Under the pieces are notes generated by a model that had not been told where the DNA came from, ran no database searches, and was given only the letters and a program-made list of their open reading frames with translations. A stretch of 64,000 nt of DNA from Sisyra terminalis (taxonomy: Eukaryota > Arthropoda > Insecta > Neuroptera > Sisyridae): the NCBI GenBank assembly GCA_958496175.1, contig OY292276.1, positions 50,109,080 through 50,173,079 of the forward strand, given 5' to 3'. The translations under genes were made by a program, and so were the position numbers. Positions 57,512 to 64,000 of the stretch are shown one piece after another; within the stretch, counting starts at the first letter, position 1, and every line of letters begins with the position of its first letter.

Positions 57512-59757
57512 AAGTTCCTCAGATATATAATTTATCATAAATTAAATCTTGTAAATTGGACCAAGGTAATTTTATAATGTGGTGATCTATACATACAGTA
57601 TGTGAATACTACTGGCTATTTGTACATACTGTATGTCGGTATGTTTATTGTATATGAATTTACTGTTAAAAAATGATTCTAAAGTCTTTGTTATTGTTAA
57701 TTATTAATGGAATAACTATTTTCCCGTCTCTGCAAGAGCTTCTGACTATCCTTCTAGTATTCTTTCTAATATCTAAATCTCTATCCATCATTTTATTAAA
57801 CTTTTGTTTATTTTTGACTAATTTGTCATTATTTTTTACATCATTAAAGTTTATAATTTCCTTTTTACAAAAATATATTGTTGGCAACTTTGATGCTTAG
57901 TTTTTAAAGATTTTTATTCCTAATTATAAACACAAATCGTTTAATTTGGTTTATTGTGGTTAATTGTAAAAGTTTTCTTTAGAAGTGGATTATTGCCATA
58001 TGCAAGCATATATAGATTTGTATAAATAGACAATATATATATATATATATACACATGCAGTATGTATAAAAAGCCATATCCATAATTTTATTTGGCAATA
58101 GCTAGGGCAGGAGGGAAAGCCTTCTCGTATTTACATTTTAAAATTTTATAGGGAAGTAAAAATAATACTTAGTCATGAACTTGAATCAACGTTTCATCGC
58201 ATGTTATTGTAGTATACCGTTTAATACTTAAAATTATATTTAGTGATTAAATAAAAAATATAATGATTGTTACGTTTTTATTATGTAAATTTCTATCTTC
58301 TGAAACATTACTGTTTCAGCTATCGCTGCAGCTAAAATTCAATAACAATTGTTCAATTTAAAACGTGATAAACGCCCAAAACGATATTAAAACCAAAGAT
58401 ATTAAATTTGAAAGAAAATATTTTTATATGACGCTATAAAATTCGTGTGTTTTGGTTACTTACGAAATGCTGATTAGATAAATAAATACACTCGATTCGA
58501 AAATTACACTTGGATTTTATATAAAATTTTCCACCTACAATAAGTAGGACATATATAGATTTTAAGTATCTGAATCACGGCTGAATAGCGGTTTTATATT
58601 CCCCTTAGGCATTCCAAGCCGCTCTTCTACAACTAAACCCAAACAGGCTATTAAGTAATATTCACATGTCATGTCTACGAGGACATTTTAGCATTATTAT
58701 TCTTTTCGAAAAATACACATTAATTTGTTCTAAATTCGCTGGCTAACGACCAAAACTTATAAATTTGATCGGCTTGAATATTTGGTAATTTTTTCGATTG
58801 AGATTCGGCGTATCTGATTTAATGACTATATTATATTATCGCTGGTTTTTATCGTTCATCGTTTTGAAGTCCTAGCGAGAATAATTTAGATGGGGAAAAG
58901 ATTAAACTCTAATTTAATTTTTAATAAGTTGATATTAATACGAATTTTATGGTTTATTGAACATGAGATGTTTTTTTTTGGATCTTCGAAAAAAGTTTTG
59001 ACCACCCAATCGAGCATTGAAGTCTGTGAACTTAAATTATTCAATTATAATGCGATTAATTTTATATAGATCGGTCGGCCGAAAAATAATCTTTGGGGCT
59101 CTATTTTTTTTCGTCTTCGCATCATGACGATAAATTGTCGTGTATTTTTACCAGGTCTAAGTAGATCATTATGATTAAAAATCAATTTACGTTTTGGATG
59201 TTGGTAGAACAAGTTTTGAAGCTATTTTTGTGGTAATTATTTTTTAATTAACTTAATCATATTAGCTATAACTTTATGTGTCACAATAGGAACACTTTAG
59301 TTTGATTCCTATGTGCGATTGTCTGGACCTTTGAAAAAAATTTAATTTATTTTTTATGTTAATGATTCATATTTTGGTTCTTCATTAAAAATGTAGTACA
59401 AGCCGAGGTATTGTAAGCCAATGTTAGTCCATCCTATAAGGCAGGTGTCAACAGGGCTAATTTATCAATGAAATCAAGGTAATAATTATTTCCAAAGGCA
59501 ATAATATTATAAAATATTAAAACACATAACTTTTGCTATAGAATTTGCAATGAATTTATCATTGAAAATTGATGCGAAGTTTCTGAAAATGGGAAACTAG
59601 GGGGTGCGACTCTGATGGGGTCGCCGAATTTCCATCAAATTTTTAAGTTTATCATTTTTATTCAAAATCTACTCATTATCTTAGGTTTGAAATTAAATTA
59701 ATCACTTAAAATTTATATAGAATGAACGCTATAGTTGTCCACGAAATGAGGGCACAG
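57512..59757. other. No gene; short palindromes and a TA microsatellite
   Basis: ACATACAGTATGT (57591) and ACATACTGTATGT (57623) form an inverted pair. (TA)10 lies at about 58031-58051. Overlapping frames on both strands at 57666-57900 are hydrophobic or Asn/Lys-rich mirror frames and not credible genes. Confidence 0.45.
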
Positions 59758-59853
59758 TACAGTTAGGGATGCAAATGATACATCGATTTTTTCAAACATC
59801 GATATATCGTTTAAAACTCTCGATGTTTTAACATCAATATTGAAACCCTAACT
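59758..59853. repeat. Short repeat with CATCGAT motifs
   Basis: CAGTTAGGG (59760) and CCCTAACTT (59846) are inverted. Inside, GATACATCGATTTTTTCAAA and TCTCGATGTTTTAACATC match the complement of 1251-1320. Probably a small MITE-like repeat in two copies. Confidence 0.35.
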
Positions 59854-60889
59854 TCCATGAGCGATAATTTATTATTATAGCACCACCCCTCAGCCCCTAA
59901 GTGGCCGAAAATAACTAAGCCATAACTGAATTCTTGGAGATATGAAAACCAACAAATTACCCATCTAGTTAGTACTCCTGTTATTTATTCTTTGTGGTGG
60001 TTATAATCCAAAAGCATAATAACCACTAATATCATAAGTTTTCTATCAAAAGTTCGGCAAATCTATATCCGTTTTTTTTCTTTAGATAATATCTTCTTAA
60101 CTTTACAAAATAAGAAAACAATATTGTTCTGTAATTGTAAAAGTTTTTCATAGCTTTTTGAGGTATGAAACCAAAGAAGAAAAGCTATTTTACTGGAAAA
60201 AATTTAGCAAAAGTTTCCAGTGATTACAAGCTTTGAACCTAAATCCACTGGCATATAGAACGGTGTATAAAATCATCTTTTTTTTATACATATTTATTAC
60301 CCACTTTGTTTCATTCTGTCATCAAATTTCTCAGGAATTGTAAAAATTATTATTTAATTCTTTCTTTCCCGTTTTTCAATATTATCTAACACTTAGGAAA
60401 ATATGCATTAAATATAATGACGCATTGTTTTTCTTGTAGTGATAATGTGCCAATAATATCTATAAATCAGTGAAATAAATTTATGATGCAGTAATCTGCA
60501 TAACTGTAATTTTATAAAGACATTAAGTTTAATTGGAAAAGATAAACTATAAAGCTGATTTTTTAAATTTTATACCAAAGATAAAAATTATTTTACTCAA
60601 CTTGAAGATCTACCTTGTGATTATTTAAAAGAAAGAGAAAAATATTCTTTTCTTCTTCATTTCATGAAAACTTAAGATATGAAATCATTGGAAGAAAATA
60701 TGAGAATTACTACAATACACATCTTTAATATCTAAGCAATGACTGCAAATTTAAGATTGATTTTTATTTAACATTTTTAAAATAGGATTTATTGATAAAA
60801 TATTTAATTAATGTCAGATGCAGATTTAGGTTATCGGAAAAAAAAAATACTCTGGTTTTTCAAATTCAATGAATATTTTGTAACCCAAA
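59854..60889. other. No recognisable feature
   Basis: AT-rich. The last 100 bp may contain a decayed end of the following array's unit (GGTTATCGGAAAA). Confidence 0.45.
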
Positions 60890-63130
60890 AGTCCTCGAAT
60901 CTTTTGAGCCTATAAGTACTACCTAGGAAGCTGATCAGTTCAGGTGGTAGGCATCTACTAGTTTTAAGATAAGTTAATGGTTGCTAAATTTTTTTCTTGG
61001 TCTAAAATAACAATCCTGGCAGAAATGGACAGAGCAATTGCCATATCAAATCTCCCATCTATTCATCCCACTAACCCATCAATGTTATAAACTGTGTACT
61101 CTGGATAGTTGTTCAGCATTTTTAGGTTTACCTCCATATTTTCATCAAGATGGTTATAGAGTTTATAAGTCCAATAGAATTAGGACCCCTTGCTATACTC
61201 TTGTACCATACCTAGTAAGTTATATAGTACAAGATAACATGCAGACATTAAAAGACATATCAATCTACCACTGCCAATCTAGTTGATAAATAGGAACCCT
61301 AGGTGGTAAAGGAAAATCAAAGTTTTAAGTTGAAAATAATTCTTCATTAATAAAAATGTTCAGTTATCAAAAAATCCAATATTTCCTCCGCTTTTCATAT
61401 TATTGGAACAATAAAAACCAAAATTTTATGGTATGCTTCTTTTAAACTCTATTGTCCTCGACTCATTTAAGCCTAGAAGTACTATCCAGAAAGTTAATTT
61501 GTTCAGGTGGGGGGCATCTAGGTACTAGTTTTAAGGTAAATTTATGGTTGGGCTTTGTTAATTTTTTTTCTTGGTCCAAAATAACATTCCGTGCAGTAAT
61601 AGACGGAACAATCGCCATATCAGATCTTCCATCCATTCATCCCACTAATCCATCAGTGTAATAAGCTGTGTATTCTGGTTAGTTCAGCTATTTTAGGATT
61701 ATCTACATATTTTTATCAAGATGGTTATAGAATTCATAAGTCACATCAAGTTAGGGCTACTGCTATACTTTTGTAATATACCTATTAAGTTATATAGCAC
61801 AAGATAACATGCAGACATTAAAAGACATATTACTTTACCACTGCCAACCAAATTGCTAAACAGGAACCATAGGTACACCTATTAAACCGAAAGTAAGGGA
61901 AAATCAAAATTTTAGTAGAAAATAATTCTCTATTAATAAAAATTGTCAGTTATCAGAAAATTCAATATTTATTCCGCTTTTCATCTTATTGGATCAATAA
62001 TAACCAAATTTTTATGCTTGTTTTAAATTCTATTGTCCTCGACTCTTTTAAGCCTATATGTACTATCTAGGAAGCTGATCAGTTCAGATGGTGGGCATTT
62101 AGGTGCTAGTTTTAAAGGAAATTTATGGTTGGACTTTGTTAATTTTTTTTCTTGGTCCAAAATAACTTTCCGTACGGAAATGGACCAAACAATTGCCATA
62201 TTAGATCTTCCATCCATTCATTCCCCTAACCCATCAATGTTTTAAACTATATGTTCTGGGTAGTAGTTCAGCAATTTTTGGATTTCCTACATATTTTTAT
62301 CAAGATGGTTATAGAGTTTATAAGTTCAATAGAGTTGGAACCTCTGCTATACTTTTGTACTTTACCTGGTAAGTTAATAGTACAAGATAACATGCAGACA
62401 ATAAAAGACATATCAATCTACCACTTCTAATCTTATAGATAAATAGGAACCATAGATGCATCTACCAAATCGATAGTAAGGTAACATCAAAATTTTTAGT
62501 AGAAAATAATTCTCCGTAAATATAAATGTTCAGTTATCAGAAAATCCAATATTTCCTCCACTTTTCATATTATTGGATGAATAATAGCGAAATTTTTATG
62601 CTTCTTTTAAATTCTATTGTCCTCGACCCTTTTAAGCCTATAAGTACTATCTAGAAAGCTAATTTGTTCAGATGGTAGGCATCTAGGTACTAGGGTTAAG
62701 GTAAATTTATGATTGGGCTTTATTAATTTTTTTTCTTGGTTCAAAATAACATTCCAGGCAGCAATGAACAGAGCAATTGCCATATTAGGTTACCCATCCA
62801 TTCACCCTCCTAGCCCATCAATGTAATAAGCAGTGTACTCTGGGTAGTTAAACAGCACTTTTAGGATTACCTACTTATTTTATCAAGATGATTGTAGAGT
62901 TTATAAGTGCAATAGAGTTAGGACTCCTGCAATACTTTTGTACCATCATATTGATAAACAGGAACCATAGGTACACATATTAAACCGAAAGTAAAGGAAA
63001 ATCATAGTTTTTGGTAGAAAATAATTCTCCATTAATAAAAATGTTCAGTTATCAGAAAACACCAATATTTTTTCAGCTTTTCATTTTATTGGATTGATAA
63101 TACCCAAATTATGTTACACTTCTTTAAAAT
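60890..63130 (+). repeat. Tandem array of about 580 bp units (four copies)
   Basis: Units are anchored at GTCCTCGA: 60891, 61454, 62035 and 62619 (spacings 563, 581, 584). Each holds TTTAAGCCTATAAGTACTAT, AATTTTTTTTCTTGGTCCAA, CAATTGCCATAT, CATCCATTCATCCC, TATCAAGATGGTTATAGAGT, ACAAGATAACATGCAGACA and TTCAGTTATCAGAAAATCC. Unit 4 lacks about 85 bp around the CATGCAGACA block. Small frames (61038, 61452, 62033, 62217 minus) are equivalent positions of the unit with different stops, so there is no conserved protein. Confidence 0.93.
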
Positions 63131-64000
63131 TATGTTACATTTATGAAAATATTTCGCTTCCATTTACAAAACTTGAATAAAAATAGTTGAAAATTACTTA
63201 AACGTTACATAGAATTATAAAATCTTTTGTGTTTTTGATTTTCTGAAGACTATACATTGTAAACATTGGAGGCATTGTTAATAATTCAATATTAACTAAT
63301 TACATGGCATACATTATTTCTTTGTTGGGTTAAAGCACATTTAAAAATTGTTACAATAATTGTGATAAATAAAATGGAGATAGAAGAAAGCATGATAATT
63401 TCATTTGATATATTTTCCCAAGCACTTGCAGCACTCACAGCTCACACGGTCTCAATGTTTGGAACATTACACATTGTTTTCCTATGTATAGTATACATAA
63501 TATATTATATATTTATTTTGTCGTTTCCTTGTCTTCTTCCAACACGCTGCTGTCTTCTACCATTGTCGCTGTTTTATTTTATATTAATATTTCATTTGAA
63601 ATTGCAATGATATTGCCGTGGTTGATCTTAAGTAATTTTTGAATTATTCCCAACCAATTATCATTTTGGAGCCACAACAACAATTATTTATGATTCACAA
63701 TACTATTTTCACCGAGTTATACTCACCTATATTCTTCCTACATTTATTTGGAATGCAAAAAACAACCATTGTAATTATATCTACAAAAGAAATTGCACAA
63801 TTTTATAACCGAAACGTATAGTGTTTGATCAAAATGGTTTTCTCATCTTTAAAAGTGTAAGATATTTTGTAATTTATGAGCTAAAACAATCATTTGCGAA
63901 ATACTGAAAGAAATTTGCAGTTATGATTAAGTGTTGGATGTAATATTGGAATGGGTTTTTATAGTTGTTAAATGATAAATTTATTAGTTTCCCATTTTTA
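63131..64000. other. No confident feature
   Basis: The 82-codon frame 63362-63610 (hydrophobic, LHIVFLCIVYIIYYIFILSF) and the 60-codon frame 63639-63821 lack any recognised family or splice context. Confidence 0.4.

Noticed and set aside
57666..57900. Overlapping frames of 73 and 75 codons on opposite strands
   Set aside because: Mirror frames over a low-complexity stretch, one all-hydrophobic and the other Asn/Lys-rich; no splice or start context.
58031..58051. TA microsatellite as a regulatory element
   Set aside because: Simple (TA)n repeat of ordinary length for AT-rich insect DNA.
1..64000. CRISPR arrays, bacterial operons or viral genes
   Set aside because: No regularly spaced short repeats, no dense open frames, and no recognisable viral protein; spliced-gene signals and eukaryotic transposons instead.

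Overview
The window is AT-rich eukaryotic DNA (about 30% G+C by eye) that is almost entirely non-coding. The content points to an insect: a decayed irritans/Hsmar-like mariner, a tRNA-derived SINE family, Helitron-like repeats with A/T insertion sites, hAT and other MITEs, and Penelope-like palindromic retroposons. I cannot fix the order or species from sequence alone; a beetle would fit. No complete gene is visible. Nearly all short open frames are chance frames or lie inside repeats.

The best host-gene signal is on the minus strand at 44371-44467: an ATG exon encoding a signal peptide that ends in a consensus GTAAGT donor, preceded by about 0.5 kb of G+C-richer DNA that looks like leader and promoter. 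If real, the 44 kb to its left is mostly intron. Two minus-strand open segments (31199-31128 and 12810-12431) are phase-compatible as later exons, but this is weak evidence.

The main finding is a set of palindromic retroposons (7383-7732, 23403-23741, 46016-46539, 50047-50430, 11229-11448, 3666-3904, 11694-11835, and probably 7034-7377). Seven share one architecture: an inverted repeat, a single-copy tail of roughly 33-40 nt on one side (longer in one copy), and a 10-13 bp target duplication. This is the layout known for Penelope-like elements (inverted pseudo-LTRs plus a short tail). Four of the eight keep, in both arms and so on both strands, a hammerhead-ribozyme-like core: CTGANGA, a 5-6 bp stem II, GAAA, then a self-complementary stem III strand followed by a cleavable H base. 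A fifth occurrence, on one strand only, is at 32861-32895. All intact cores carry one extra nucleotide before stem II, so activity must be tested.

Layout: 0.3-4.4 kb holds a foldback repeat, a MITE, a hAT MITE with a perfect 8 bp duplication, and an 800 bp tandem duplication, one copy of which carries a palindromic retroposon while the other keeps the empty site. 7-7.7 kb has two adjacent palindromic retroposons. 10-16 kb has SINEs, two deleted palindromic elements and a full-length dead mariner (13380-14657) with two catalytic Asp codons changed to Asn. 17-24 kb has MITEs, a truncated SINE and a ribozyme element. 27-28.4 kb is a tandem triplication. 32.5-33.1 kb has a MITE and a Penelope-like repeat. 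39.3-39.8 kb is a G+C-rich island of GGCCCAAGC/GCTTGGGCC palindromes. 42-43.8 kb has tandem duplications and a SINE. 45.6-47.7 kb holds two Helitron-like copies carrying a tRNA-like module, one split by a 500 bp ribozyme palindrome. 52.6-54.1 kb resembles a LINE 3' region with another tRNA-like module. 60.9-63.1 kb is a four-unit array of about 580 bp repeats.
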